The translations under genes were made by a program, and so were the position numbers. The notes under the pieces were generated by a model. The model was given only the letters and a program-made list of their open reading frames with translations. It was not told the origin of the DNA and did not search any database. This document shows positions 55,721-64,000 of a stretch of 64,000 bases of DNA, piece by piece. Every line of letters begins with the position of its first letter. Within the stretch, counting starts at the first letter, position 1. The stretch comes from Candidatus Intricatilinea gracilis (GTDB taxonomy: Bacteria > Pseudomonadota > Gammaproteobacteria > Burkholderiales > Burkholderiaceae_C): NCBI GenBank assembly GCA_016702605.1, contig JADJDQ010000002.1, positions 207,001-271,000 of the forward strand, in the 5' to 3' direction.

Positions 55721-56248
55721 TCAGATCCATCTCCTCACGCGTGACTTGTACGCAAGGTATTCACTGCCAAAAACTCTCTCCAACGCACGCTCCTCAGGTC
55801 CTATCTGGAATTCTGTAAGGTAGCCGCAGAAAATCACTACGACCAAGTACCCGACACCATTCGACCTCCAAGCCACCACCCCGAACAACACCAGCGACAT
55901 ACCCAGATACATCGGATTTCGACTGAACCGGTACAGCCCTTTGGCGACGAATTCGCTGGCCTTGGCGGGGACGCGCGGGTCGAGTGTGGTGTGTTGAAGG
56001 CGGAACTGCAGGGCGGCCCCGAACAGGATGGTGAGGCCGATCACGAGGGCAACGATCGACACCACGCGATGGCCGGGGAATGGCAACTCGGCGACTTGAA
56101 GCCATTGGCCTGCGGCCAGGATGGGCACGAGGGCCAGGGCGGTGAGCGCCAGGGGCGGGACCTTGAGTTCCAGGGCGCTCAACGGGTTGGCTCCTGGGTG
56201 CGGCTGCGGGTCGGGTGGGTCGCCGTCATGTCGCGTGGTTGCCGGCAT
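55721..56248 (-). CDS. Isoprenylcysteine methyltransferase-like membrane protein
   Basis: 175 residues with about four membrane helices and the family motif GLYRFSRNPMYLGMSLVLFG ending FGSEYLAYKSRVRRWI. Resembles phospholipid methyltransferase/ICMT proteins, whose bacterial roles are mostly unknown. ATG 56248 has AAGGAGG about 11 nt upstream. Confidence 0.85.
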   Translation of the reverse strand: MPATTRHDGDPPDPQPHPGANPLSALELKVPPLALTALALVPILAAGQWLQVAELPFPGHRVVSIVALVIGLTILFGAALQFRLQHTTLDPRVPAKASEFVAKGLYRFSRNPMYLGMSLVLFGVVAWRSNGVGYLVVVIFCGYLTEFQIGPEERALERVFGSEYLAYKSRVRRWI

Positions 56249-56405
56249 GGGCGGCAACACCTCCTTGGCGGCGACTTTGCCGCTTCGGGCGTGGGCACGC
56301 AAGCTCGCTTTGGGGGTGCACCCGCGTTTTGCACACGGGCCGCTTGCCGGACCACGGCGGCAGGCAAGGCGGCAGCGCTGCCACCTTGGCCCTGCAGACA
56401 GCAGG

Positions 56406-56996
56406 CTACTTGTGCACCGGCGGATGGTTGCCGTGCGCATCCATCCTGACCATGCCTTCGAAGCTGCCGAAGCGGGCGCGCTGGTCGGCGCTGAGGCGTG
56501 ATTCGGCCGAGACGAGTTCGCGGGCCATGCGGTCGGCGGACGGGGCGTCGATGCCGGCTTCGCGTAGTACCGAGGCTTGCTTGAGGCCGTCGCCGGCGCA
56601 GAGCACGATCTGCCAGCCGTCGGCGCCGCGGCGCATCAGGGCGCGGCCGCCGCGGTCGCCCTGGCTCCAGTCGGCGACAGCGTGGGAGCCGACGACGACG
56701 ATGGGGTCGACGCTGAGGCGCGCCTCGGGTTTGTCGAAGGTGGCCATCAACACGTGGCGGATGGCGGGCAGGTCGCCCTTGGGTTGGCGGGCTGCGGATG
56801 CTGCGGGCGCGGGGTGTTGATGCTGGTGCTGGGCGTGGCCGGCGGCGGCGCTGGCCGCATGGCCGGCGGGGGCGGCATCGGCTGCATGGGCGGGCTGCAG
56901 GGTGGCCAGGCAGAGGACGGCGAGCGCCAGCGTGGCGCCGAGTGCCGGCGCCAGGCGCGCCGGCGGGCGGGTGCGGGTGTAGGTGGTCATGTTCAT
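56406..56996 (-). CDS. Copper uptake system-associated protein
   Basis: 196 residues. Signal peptide ends AHA; a His-rich linker (GHAQHQHQHPAP) is followed by a conserved domain (DLPAIRHVLMATFDKPEARLSVDPIVVVGSHAVADWSQGDRGGRALMRR, WQIVLCAGDGLKQA). It fits the protein typically encoded with TonB-dependent copper receptors. A GTG at 57146 overlapping the receptor stop gives 50 extra residues before the signal, so I prefer 56996. Confidence 0.8.
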   Translation of the reverse strand: MNMTTYTRTRPPARLAPALGATLALAVLCLATLQPAHAADAAPAGHAASAAAGHAQHQHQHPAPAASAARQPKGDLPAIRHVLMATFDKPEARLSVDPIVVVGSHAVADWSQGDRGGRALMRRGADGWQIVLCAGDGLKQASVLREAGIDAPSADRMARELVSAESRLSADQRARFGSFEGMVRMDAHGNHPPVHK

Positions 56997-57142
56997 GGGT
57001 TGGATGCGTGGATGACGGGCGGGTGCCCGGATGAAGGCAGCAATGGCTGCGGGGCTGCAGGCAGAGGTGAATGCCGGGTCAGGCACTGCGGCGAGTACCG
57101 GGGCGCCTGCAGGTCCTGGTGCCGAGGTGACAGTGGTGCGTG

Positions 57143-59143
57143 TCACAGCTTGAAGCTCACGCCGAGTTGGGCTGATCGGCCGGGCATGGGGTAGCCGGGG
57201 CGGTAGGCGTAGGCGCGGTCGCCGAGGTTTTCCATGGCGACGAAGGCTTCGCTGCCGGCACCGAGTTTGGGCAGCTGGTAGGCCGTGCGCAGGTTGACCA
57301 CGCCGAAGCCGCCCACCGCGGCGGTGTTGGTGTCGGCGGCGCCGCGGCCGCGGTTGAGGGTCAACATGCCGCCTTGCGCCTGGGCGTCGACGCTGACGCG
57401 CCAGTTGCCCTGGCGCCAGGTCACGCCCAGGCTGCCGGCCTGTTCGGGGATGTAGGGCAGGTCGCTGCGGCTGGCATCGAGCAGCGTGACACCGGCGTAA
57501 CTGCTCAGCGCCGGGCTCCAGGTCTGCTGCCAGGTGGCTTCGATGCCCTTGACGCTGTACTCGCCCAGGTTGACCAGGCTGGGCGCAGCCACGGCGGGCG
57601 GAAAGGCGATGACGTAGCGGTTCTTCAACTGGTCATCGAACACGGCCAGGTCGACCACGGTGGATTTGCCGGGCGAATAACGCAGGCCGACTTCGGTGTG
57701 CTGCATGGTCTCGGCGCCCAGGCTGCGCCAGCCGGTGGGTGTGCCGGCCAGCGGCGGCACGATGGCGTTGAGCAGCGGCGCGCCCTGGCCCGGGTAGCTC
57801 ACACCCTTGGCATGGTTGAGGCGCAGCGCCAGGGTGTTGCCCTGCTCGAGCACCACACCCACGTGCGGCGCGCTGGTGTCGGCAAACACGTTGTGGTCGT
57901 ACAGGCGCACACCGGCCGAGGGGGTGACGCTCCAGTCACCGCCCAGCGCGGCCTTGTGCGCCACGGCCAGGTGCGGCTGCACCACACGCAGCGTCTCGCC
58001 CGGGTAGGCGGTGAAGCCGTTGAAGGCGACCGAGCCGGTGCTGCGGTCCACGTCCAGGCCGGCCAGCACTTCGCCGCCCTGCCAGGGGGTGAGCGTCTCG
58101 CTCCAGCGCAGGCCGCTCAGCTCGAAGGTGCTGCGCACCTGGGCCGCGGTGGGGTTGTCCCACAGGCCCAGGCCGCTGTTGCTGTAGACCTGCAGGCGAC
58201 CGTGCGCCATGGCGTGGTCGTGCTGCAGCGACAGGGCCACCAGGCCGCCGCGGGTGGTGAACACGCCGGTCTTGCTGGTGGGGTCTCCGTCGATGCCGGG
58301 GTCGCTGACCTTGTTGTAGGCGCTCAGGCCCAGCAGGCCGATGCTCCACTGGTCACCCAGGCGCACGTTGGCATTGACCATGGCGTTGTCGAGTTTTCCG
58401 TCGGCATCCGGGCGGTGGCCGTCGCTCTTGGCATGGCCCTGGCTCACCAGCACGTCGGCCTGGTCGCTGCGCCAGCCGACCGCGGCCTGCTCGACCAGGG
58501 TCGACCAGCTGCCCACCGCCACGCTGGCGTTGCCGCTCAGGCCGTTGCGGGTGGCGCGGCGAGGTGCCATGTCGATGGCGGCAAAGGTGTCGCCGTACAG
58601 CTGCGGCTGCGGGCCCTTGAAGACACTCACCTCGCGCACGCCGTTGACGGGCAGCAGGTCGAGCAGCGAGTGGTTCCACACGCCCATGTAGAAGGGGATG
58701 CCATCGACATGCGTGCGCAGTTCGTTGCCCGGGCGGCTGGCACCCAAACCACGCACGTAGACGGCGCCACCCTCGTCGCCACCGAACGAGCCGACCGGGT
58801 TGAAGCGCGACACCGCCACACCGGTGCTGCGGCGCAGGGCCGACGACAGGTCGATGGCGTTGAGGTCGCGGATCTGCTCTTCACCCACGCTTGTGTGGGC
58901 GCTGCCGAACGTGTCGACCACATTGGCCTCGATCACCGGTGAGCCGGTGATGGTGACGCTGGGCAAGGCCGGCGCAGACTGGGCGTACACGGCAGGGGCC
59001 AGCAAGGCCAGGGTGATGCTGGTGGCCACCGCGGCGGCGATGGGCGAGCGGCACAGCAGACGAGCGGCGTTGTCGGCGGACAAGCGGGTGCGAACGTGGA
59101 CGTGGGTACGGCGTTGGGTGGGGGTGTTCTGGATGGTGGACAT
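57143..59143 (-). CDS. TonB-dependent copper receptor (OprC/NosA type)
   Basis: 666 residues: long signal region to VYAQS, plug domain (SSALRRSTGVAVSRFNPVGSFGGDEGGAVYVRGLGASRPG, GVREVSVFKGPQPQLYGDTF), a 22-strand barrel and a C-terminal phenylalanine-containing SVGVSFKL-like end (SAQLGVSFKL). Outer-membrane uptake of copper or a copper complex is inferred from the neighbours (DUF2946 protein and copper uptake-associated protein), a gene set seen with OprC. Confidence 0.85.
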   Translation of the reverse strand: MSTIQNTPTQRRTHVHVRTRLSADNAARLLCRSPIAAAVATSITLALLAPAVYAQSAPALPSVTITGSPVIEANVVDTFGSAHTSVGEEQIRDLNAIDLSSALRRSTGVAVSRFNPVGSFGGDEGGAVYVRGLGASRPGNELRTHVDGIPFYMGVWNHSLLDLLPVNGVREVSVFKGPQPQLYGDTFAAIDMAPRRATRNGLSGNASVAVGSWSTLVEQAAVGWRSDQADVLVSQGHAKSDGHRPDADGKLDNAMVNANVRLGDQWSIGLLGLSAYNKVSDPGIDGDPTSKTGVFTTRGGLVALSLQHDHAMAHGRLQVYSNSGLGLWDNPTAAQVRSTFELSGLRWSETLTPWQGGEVLAGLDVDRSTGSVAFNGFTAYPGETLRVVQPHLAVAHKAALGGDWSVTPSAGVRLYDHNVFADTSAPHVGVVLEQGNTLALRLNHAKGVSYPGQGAPLLNAIVPPLAGTPTGWRSLGAETMQHTEVGLRYSPGKSTVVDLAVFDDQLKNRYVIAFPPAVAAPSLVNLGEYSVKGIEATWQQTWSPALSSYAGVTLLDASRSDLPYIPEQAGSLGVTWRQGNWRVSVDAQAQGGMLTLNRGRGAADTNTAAVGGFGVVNLRTAYQLPKLGAGSEAFVAMENLGDRAYAYRPGYPMPGRSAQLGVSFKL

Positions 59144-59313
59144 GACAGATTTGGGAGCAGGCAAACAAGGCGTGGCATGCCCGCGCTCAGGCAGCACAGC
59201 TGCAGGCACGGGTCAGGACGTCGCGCGATCGACGTCGATCGCGGCGAATGGATCACCTGCGCGGCGGCGCGGCGTGGCTCGGAGGTCGAGCGGCCGCGGC
59301 TGCAGGTGATGGA

Positions 59314-59709
59314 TCAGCGCTGTTGTTTGCCTGGGGGTGCGCGTGCCTGCGCCGCTCGCCAGGTGACGGCGAGGGCAGGCACGGCACCACTGCCCACCGG
59401 TTCGGCCTGGTGGCCGACCGGGTCGGGCAGTGTCAGCTGCACCGGCGCGGGCGCGCCGGCATGCAGGGCCGAACACTGCAGGGCGCAGTGTTCATGGTGG
59501 GCCGGGGGTGCGGCTGGGTCGCTGGCGTCGCCAGCCGTGGTCTGGCCAGCGTAGCCGGAAGCCAGACAAAGTTCGGGATCATGCGGCCCGCCCGGCGCAA
59601 AGGCAGGCTCGATGGCCGCACTCAGCACCGGGTGCAGCGTGGCCCACAGCAGGGCCAGCAGCGCCAGCACGCGGGCCAGGCGCGAGCTGCGCAGCCTCCC
59701 CGTGGTCAT
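59314..59709 (-). CDS. DUF2946-family protein of the copper operon
   Basis: 131 residues: membrane helix near the start (RVLALLALLWATLHPVLSAA) and conserved ELCLASG ... HHEHCALQCSALH, the metal-binding-looking Cys/His motifs of DUF2946. First gene of the unit with the copper receptor. ATG 59709 is preferred; an upstream start at 59730 is possible. Confidence 0.8.
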   Translation of the reverse strand: MTTGRLRSSRLARVLALLALLWATLHPVLSAAIEPAFAPGGPHDPELCLASGYAGQTTAGDASDPAAPPAHHEHCALQCSALHAGAPAPVQLTLPDPVGHQAEPVGSGAVPALAVTWRAAQARAPPGKQQR

Positions 59710-59817
59710 GCCGCCGGCCTGAAACGACATGGCGCCGACGTGCCCGTCAGGCAGTCGTCGGGGTCGACACGAACGTCGACCCGCGGGTGGCCGTGCAGGC
59801 GGGCACCGACACTTGCG

Positions 59818-60945
59818 TCAGAGCAGGTGCGACAAGGCCGTTTCGAGATGCCCGACGCTGCGAGCCGGGTCGTGCAGCTTGTCGAGGCCGAACAGGCCGA
59901 TGCGGAAGGTGCGGAAGTCGGCCGGTTCGTCGCATTGCAGCGGCACACCACCGGCGGTCTGCAGTCCCTGGGCGAGGAACTTTGAGCTGTTGTGCAGGCC
60001 GACGTCGTCGGTGTAGCTCACCACCACGCCGGGCGCCTTGAAGCCCTCGGCGGCCACACTCTTGAAGCCCTTGCGTTCGAGCAGGGTGCGCACCTGACGG
60101 CCGAGTTCGGCTTGTTCGCCGCGCAGTTTCTCGAAGCCGTAGGCGCGGGTTTCGAGCATCACGTCGCGGGTCTGCTTGAGCGCGTCGGTAGGCACCGTGG
60201 TGTGGTACGCATGGCCGCCGGCCTCGTAGGCTTCCATGATCTGCATCCACTTCTTCAGGTCGGCGGCGAAGCTGGTGCTGGTGGTGGCATCGATCTTTGC
60301 GCGAGCCCGTTCACCCAGCATGACGAAGGCGCAGCAGGGTGAGCCGCTCCAGCCCTTTTGCGGCGCACTGACGATGATGTCCACGCCGGTCGACTCCATG
60401 TTCACCCACATGGCGCCAGAGGCGATGCAGTCGAGCACGAACAGGCCACCGACGTCATGCACCGCGTCGGCCACGGCGCGCAGGTAGTTGTCGGGCAGGA
60501 TCATGCCGGCGGCGGTTTCCACGTGCGGGGCAAAGACGACGGCCGGGCGTTCACGCGCGATGGTGGCCACCACTACGTCGATCGGCGCGGGCACCCAGGC
60601 GGCCTGGTGTGTGTCGCTCACGCGGCGCGCCTTGAGCACGGTGCTGCTCTTGGGGATACGGCCGGCGTCGAAGATCTGCGTCCAGCGGAAGCTGAACCAG
60701 CCGTTGCGGATGACGAGCACATGCTGGTCGGTGGCGAACTGGCGCGCCACGGCCTCCATGCCGAAGGTGCCGCTACCCGGAATGACCACCGCCGCCTTGG
60801 CGCCGTAGACCTCCTTGAGTACACCCGAGATGTCGCGCATCACACCCTGGAACTGCTTGGACATGTGATTGATGGCGCGGTCGGTGTAGACCACCGAAAA
60901 CTCGAGCAAACCATCGGGGTCGATGTTGGGAAGCAAGCCGGGCAT
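59818..60945 (-). CDS. Class V aminotransferase (serine/alanine-glyoxylate type)
   Basis: 375 residues: VVIPGSGTFGMEAVARQFA, VVFAPHVETAAGMILPDNYLRAVADAVH, FVLDCIASGAMWVNMESTGVDIIVSAPQKGWSGSPC with the PLP lysine in APQKGW. Belongs to the group with serine-glyoxylate and phosphonopyruvate aminotransferases; substrate pair not certain. ATG 60945 has AGGAG six nt upstream. Confidence 0.9.
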   Translation of the reverse strand: MPGLLPNIDPDGLLEFSVVYTDRAINHMSKQFQGVMRDISGVLKEVYGAKAAVVIPGSGTFGMEAVARQFATDQHVLVIRNGWFSFRWTQIFDAGRIPKSSTVLKARRVSDTHQAAWVPAPIDVVVATIARERPAVVFAPHVETAAGMILPDNYLRAVADAVHDVGGLFVLDCIASGAMWVNMESTGVDIIVSAPQKGWSGSPCCAFVMLGERARAKIDATTSTSFAADLKKWMQIMEAYEAGGHAYHTTVPTDALKQTRDVMLETRAYGFEKLRGEQAELGRQVRTLLERKGFKSVAAEGFKAPGVVVSYTDDVGLHNSSKFLAQGLQTAGGVPLQCDEPADFRTFRIGLFGLDKLHDPARSVGHLETALSHLL

Positions 60946-61152
60946 GGGGATCTCCTGCAGGTGGCGAAATGGCTGTTATTGGTGGGAAACGTCTTGTCTC
61001 TCGGGGCCGGGGGCCGGCGCCTGCCTGTGTGCAGGCGGCTGACCTGGCTGCCCGACGGCGCAGCGCGCCAGCTTAGCATCGGGTGACCAGCCCCGTGCGG
61101 GCGTTGCCCCGCATGCCCCTTGCTTGCGCACATTGCCACACCGGAGCCCGCC

Positions 61153-61536
61153 ATGGCCGAATTCACCCAGGTCATTCTGTATACCGACAACGACGGCATC
61201 GCCCGTTTTCGCGAAGAAGCCATCGCCCTGAGCGAGGGCACCCCCAAGGCGCAACTCTCGGCGCCGCGCCCCGCCAGTGCACTGCAACTGCGCATGAGCC
61301 CGGTCGGATTCAAGAGTGACTTCCACTGCACCACCACGCCGCAGTGGTTGTTCGTGCTCAGCGGGCGCATGGAAATCATGCTGCGCGACGGCAGCTCGCG
61401 CGTGTTCGGCCCCGGCCAACATTTCTATTCAGCCGACACGGTGCCGGCGGGCCAGGATTTCAAACCGGACGTCCACGGCCACGCCAGCCGCCTGCTGGGT
61501 GACGAGCCGCTGGTGACGGCGTTTGTGCGCGATTGA
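61153..61536 (+). CDS. Cupin-domain protein
   Basis: 127 residues with a single cupin fold (FHCTTTPQWLFVLSGRMEIMLRDGSSRVFGPGQHFYSADT, GHASRLLGDEP). The two metal motifs are incomplete, so activity may be lost or unusual. ATG 61153 has GGAG six nt upstream. Confidence 0.85.
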   Translation: MAEFTQVILYTDNDGIARFREEAIALSEGTPKAQLSAPRPASALQLRMSPVGFKSDFHCTTTPQWLFVLSGRMEIMLRDGSSRVFGPGQHFYSADTVPAGQDFKPDVHGHASRLLGDEPLVTAFVRD

Positions 61537-61578
61537 GCTGCGATCTGCCTGCCAACCCGCGGCCGATCAGGTCGACGA

Positions 61579-62514
61579 CTATGGCGCCAGCACTGCGCGC
61601 GGGTCGTGTTCCGCTAGGCGGCCGAGCAGGTGTTCGACTTCGGCGCGTGTCGCGGCGCTCATGGCGGCCGACGGCTTGCGCTGCGCCGCACTGCTGAGCA
61701 GGCCGCGGCGCATCAGCAGGTATTTGCGCACCGCCAGGCCCACGCCCGGCTGCTGCTCGTAGCGCAGCAGTGGCAGGTGGGCGTCGAACAGGTCGTGGGC
61801 GGCTTCGCGCTCACCCGCAGTGCTCAGGCGCACCACGTCGCACAACATGTCGGGGAAGGCGTAGCCGGTGTTGGCGCCGTCGGCGCCTCGTTCCATCTCG
61901 TAGTCGAGGAACAGGCCGTTGTTGCCGGTCAGGATGGCCACGTGGCGCAGTTCACCGGCGCGCTCCCAGGCGCGCAGCGTGCTGATCTTGTCCAGGCCTG
62001 GCCAGTCTTCGTGCTTGAGCATCACACACGAGGGCGACTCTTCGATGACACGGCGGATCACGCCCGGGCTCATCTGCACGCTGAAGGTGAGCGGGTAGTC
62101 CTGGATCACGAAGGGCACGTCGGCGCCGATGGCCTCGACTGCCTGGCGGTAGAAGGTGACGATCTGGTCGTCGGTGCGCAGCGTGTTGGGCGGCGCGATC
62201 ATCACACCGGCCGCGCCGCGGTCCATCACCTCGCGGGTGAGGGCGCGCATGGCGGCAAAACCCGGCGCGGTCACACCCACCACCACCGGCAGCGTGTCGG
62301 CGCGGCGGATCATGCGGGTGGCGACGTTGAGGCTTTCCTCGTATTCGAGCTTCGGGGCTTCACCGAGTTGGCCCAGCACGGTGATGCCGGTGGCGCCGAT
62401 CTGCAGGTAGAAATCGGTGAGCCGGTCGATCGACGACAGGTCGAGGCTGCCGTCGTCGAAAAAGGGCGTCGGGGCGATGGGGTAGACGCCGCGGGCGTCC
62501 GAGGTAAGCAGCAT
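61579..62514 (-). CDS. Dihydrodipicolinate synthase-family aldolase
   Basis: 311 residues of the DHDPS/NAL TIM-barrel family: GVYPIAPTPFFDDGSLDLSSIDRL, GITVLGQLGEAPKLEYEE, catalytic Tyr in VIQDYPLTF and Schiff-base Lys in CVMLKHEDWPG. Members cleave or form keto acids such as 2-keto-3-deoxy sugars; substrate not readable here. ATG 62514 is the conserved start. Confidence 0.9.
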   Translation of the reverse strand: MLLTSDARGVYPIAPTPFFDDGSLDLSSIDRLTDFYLQIGATGITVLGQLGEAPKLEYEESLNVATRMIRRADTLPVVVGVTAPGFAAMRALTREVMDRGAAGVMIAPPNTLRTDDQIVTFYRQAVEAIGADVPFVIQDYPLTFSVQMSPGVIRRVIEESPSCVMLKHEDWPGLDKISTLRAWERAGELRHVAILTGNNGLFLDYEMERGADGANTGYAFPDMLCDVVRLSTAGEREAAHDLFDAHLPLLRYEQQPGVGLAVRKYLLMRRGLLSSAAQRKPSAAMSAATRAEVEHLLGRLAEHDPRAVLAP

Positions 62515-62591
62515 GGGAGGACCGGTCCGGTGGGATGGCGCAGCATAGCGTGAGCCACTAGCCTGCGCGTTGCCCGGTGCCCCAACCTTGC

Positions 62592-62602
62592 GGGGGGGGG
62601 GG
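62592..62602 (+). repeat. Run of eleven G
   Basis: An uninterrupted homopolymer between the aldolase-family gene and the SRPBCC gene. Length is prone to slip both in vivo and in sequencing. It is not at a promoter spacing I can recognise. Confidence 0.6.
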
Positions 62603-62710
62603 CGGCGCCGGCCTCGCAGGGTGAGTCTGGGTTGACACCACCTGGCCGCTGTATCCCAATGCCGGCGCAAGCTGAGCGGCATCAAGTTCGCAGCCGCCAC
62701 GGAGACAACC

Positions 62711-63250
62711 ATGCTCAAGAAGATCGCACTCGTCCTGGTCGGCCTGATCGCCCTGCTGCTGATCTACGCGACGACACGTCCGGGCGAGTTCCGCGTCGAA
62801 CGCCGCATCGACATCAAGGCGCCGCCCGACAAGATCTACCCGCTGCTCGCCGACTTCCACCGCTGGGCCGAGTGGTCGCCCTGGGAGCAGCTCGACCCGG
62901 CCATGAAACGCACCTTCAGCGGCGCGCCGGCCGACAAGGGCGCGATCTACGAGTGGAAGGGCAACAGCGACGTCGGCCAGGGCAGGATGGAAGTCACCAG
63001 CACGACCGCGCCGACCCGCGTGATCATCAAGCTCGACTTCATCGAACCCTTCGAAGGCCACAACACCGCCGACTTCAGCATCACGCCCAGCGGCGACAGC
63101 AGCACCAGCACCGTGCTGTGGGCCATGTACGGCCCCATGCCCTATGTCTCCAAGCTGATGAGTGTGTTCGTGAGCATGGACAGTTTGATCGGCAAGGATT
63201 TCGAAAAGGGTCTGGCACAACTCGACCGCGCCGTAACCAAGGCACCTTGA
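62711..63250 (+). CDS. SRPBCC-family protein with membrane anchor
   Basis: 179 residues: N-terminal membrane helix (KKIALVLVGLIALLLIYATT) then a START/AHSA1-like ligand-binding fold (RRIDIKAPPDKIYPLLADFHRWAEWSPWE, MKRTFSG, STVLWAMYGPMPYVSKLM). Ligand unknown. GGAG six nt before the ATG. Confidence 0.9.
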   Translation: MLKKIALVLVGLIALLLIYATTRPGEFRVERRIDIKAPPDKIYPLLADFHRWAEWSPWEQLDPAMKRTFSGAPADKGAIYEWKGNSDVGQGRMEVTSTTAPTRVIIKLDFIEPFEGHNTADFSITPSGDSSTSTVLWAMYGPMPYVSKLMSVFVSMDSLIGKDFEKGLAQLDRAVTKAP

Positions 63251-63314
63251 CGGGCACCGTGACAGGCCTGGTCCGGTCCTGCCCTGGGCGTCCGAGGGAT
63301 ACCCAAGGCACACT

Positions 63315-63343
63315 TTGACCTGTTTGATCTGCAGCCATAGAAT
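63315..63343 (+). promoter_or_regulatory. Sigma-70 promoter of the edge gene
   Basis: TTGACC (63315-63320), 17-bp spacer and TAGAAT (63338-63343): the best promoter in the window. The gene start is 30 bp further on, so the leader is about 20 nt. Confidence 0.7.
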
Positions 63344-63360
63344 TTGATCATTCAGATCAA
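63344..63360 (+). promoter_or_regulatory. Operator-like palindrome TTGATC-N5-GATCAA
   Basis: A perfect 6-bp inverted repeat directly after the minus-10 element, with a third TTGATC copy inside the promoter spacer (63324-63329). Position fits autorepression by the following Xre-like protein. Confidence 0.55.
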
Positions 63361-63372
63361 CCGGTGGCCGTC

Positions 63373-64000
63373 ATGAACCTGCCCGTGTGCCTGCCGCTCG
63401 ACGGCGAGTTGCTCAAGGTGCGGTCGGTCGCATCGACCGACAACTTCGGATTGCCTCCGGACGCAGGCGAGACCTTCGTGCTCGAGGTGGCAGACGCCGC
63501 CACCTCGCCGGCCTTGCTGGCCTCGTTGTCGCTGCTCGACCGCTTGCTGGGTGAAAAACTCGCCGCCGAGCGCACCCGGCGCATGGACGAGATGGTCGAC
63601 TTCATGAGTGCCCGGCTGCTGCTGCCAAGCAGCCAGGAACAAGCCATGGCGCATCGGCTGGCGCAGCGCCACGCCGGTGTGCTCAACGAGTTCGGCTACT
63701 ACACCGCCGAACAGCTGGCCCAGGCCAACGGCTCGCAGGCCAGCCAGCGCACCGCTCTGGTCGACAACTGGCGCAAGCGCCGCCAGGTGTTTGCGCTGCC
63801 ACATCCCGACAAGACCACACGCGAGCGTGATGTGTACCCAGCCTTCCAGTTCAGCGATCACAAGCCGGTCAAGGCGGTGCAGCAGGTGCTGCAGGCCTTC
63901 GGGCCACACAAGGCGCCCTGGAAGCTGGCGCTGTGGTTCACCTCGAACAACGGCTTGCTGCCAGGCAGCGCACGACCGGTCGACCTGCTGGCGAGTGATC
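63373..64000 (+). CDS. Probable Xre/MbcA-type antitoxin, cut by the window edge
   Basis: At least 209 residues, no stop before the edge. The visible part has a helical middle (RTRRMDEMVDFMSARLLLPSSQEQAMAHRL, LNEFGYYTAEQLAQANGSQASQRTALVDNWRKRRQVFAL) with helix-turn-helix character, then KAVQQVLQAFGPHKAPWKLALWFTSNNGLLPGSARPVDLLASD, which resembles the toxin-binding domain of Xre/ParS (DUF2384) antitoxins. It would normally be followed by a RES-domain toxin beyond the window. Promoter and operator are directly upstream. Confidence 0.7.
   Translation, partial: MNLPVCLPLDGELLKVRSVASTDNFGLPPDAGETFVLEVADAATSPALLASLSLLDRLLGEKLAAERTRRMDEMVDFMSARLLLPSSQEQAMAHRLAQRHAGVLNEFGYYTAEQLAQANGSQASQRTALVDNWRKRRQVFALPHPDKTTRERDVYPAFQFSDHKPVKAVQQVLQAFGPHKAPWKLALWFTSNNGLLPGSARPVDLLASD

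Overview
The window is a high-GC chromosomal stretch of a betaproteobacterium, most likely order Burkholderiales (Leptothrix/Rubrivivax/Comamonadaceae type). This rests on gene content and order: LytM-type M23 peptidase next to secA, gpmA-rhodanese-grxC, a urea ABC transporter plus urease, a Bug-type binding protein and a QseBC-type pair. Species cannot be fixed from sequence alone.

Layout. 0.05-1.5 kb: urtA, urea-binding protein, with its own terminator. 1.75-5.8 kb: a five-gene minus-strand unit of SHP oxygen-binding cytochrome, diheme cytochrome c, cytochrome b561 and a QseBC-like two-component pair, divergent from a CDF metal exporter. 7.3-8.5 kb: a TerC-UspA fusion. 9.5-20.2 kb: a decayed chromosomal integron. 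20.3-25.2 kb: a LuxR-type regulator and a 1338-residue sensor kinase with an NCS1 permease front end. 25.7-41.2 kb: a lipoprotein/outer-membrane pair, ureA, a small His-rich protein, ureB, ureC, then about 6.9 kb of unrelated genes (LemA/TPM genes, a VapBC-like pair, a LysE exporter, a Bug/AtuA unit), then ureE, ureF and an MFS exporter. 41-50.5 kb: core genes (secA, M23 peptidase, DciA-like gene, gpmA, grxC, kup). 50.7-54.4 kb: a hexuronate catabolic unit. 54.5-56.3 kb: small accessory genes. 56.4-59.7 kb: a copper-acquisition operon. 59.8-64 kb: metabolic genes and, at the edge, a probable antitoxin running out of the window.

The main discovery is the integron. An intI remnant (19775-20125, plus strand) keeps the N-terminus and the integron-specific patch but has lost the catalytic core. 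A perfect LexA box lies just upstream. To its left, four cassette-type genes, all on the minus strand, are separated by attC-like sites with paired RYYYAAC / GTTRRRY cores and long imperfect hairpins. The array has been hit by mobile elements at its recombination sites: an IS91-type element with its own tyrosine recombinase at the attI/first-cassette junction, an IS3 element beside an attC, an IS110/IS1111-type element between two attC core remnants, and a group IIC-type intron exactly inside an attC core. The intron reverse transcriptase has an in-frame stop. The integron sits between urtA and the other urea genes, so it also splits an ancestral urea neighbourhood.

ureD and ureG, needed for urease maturation, and urtBCDE are not in the window.
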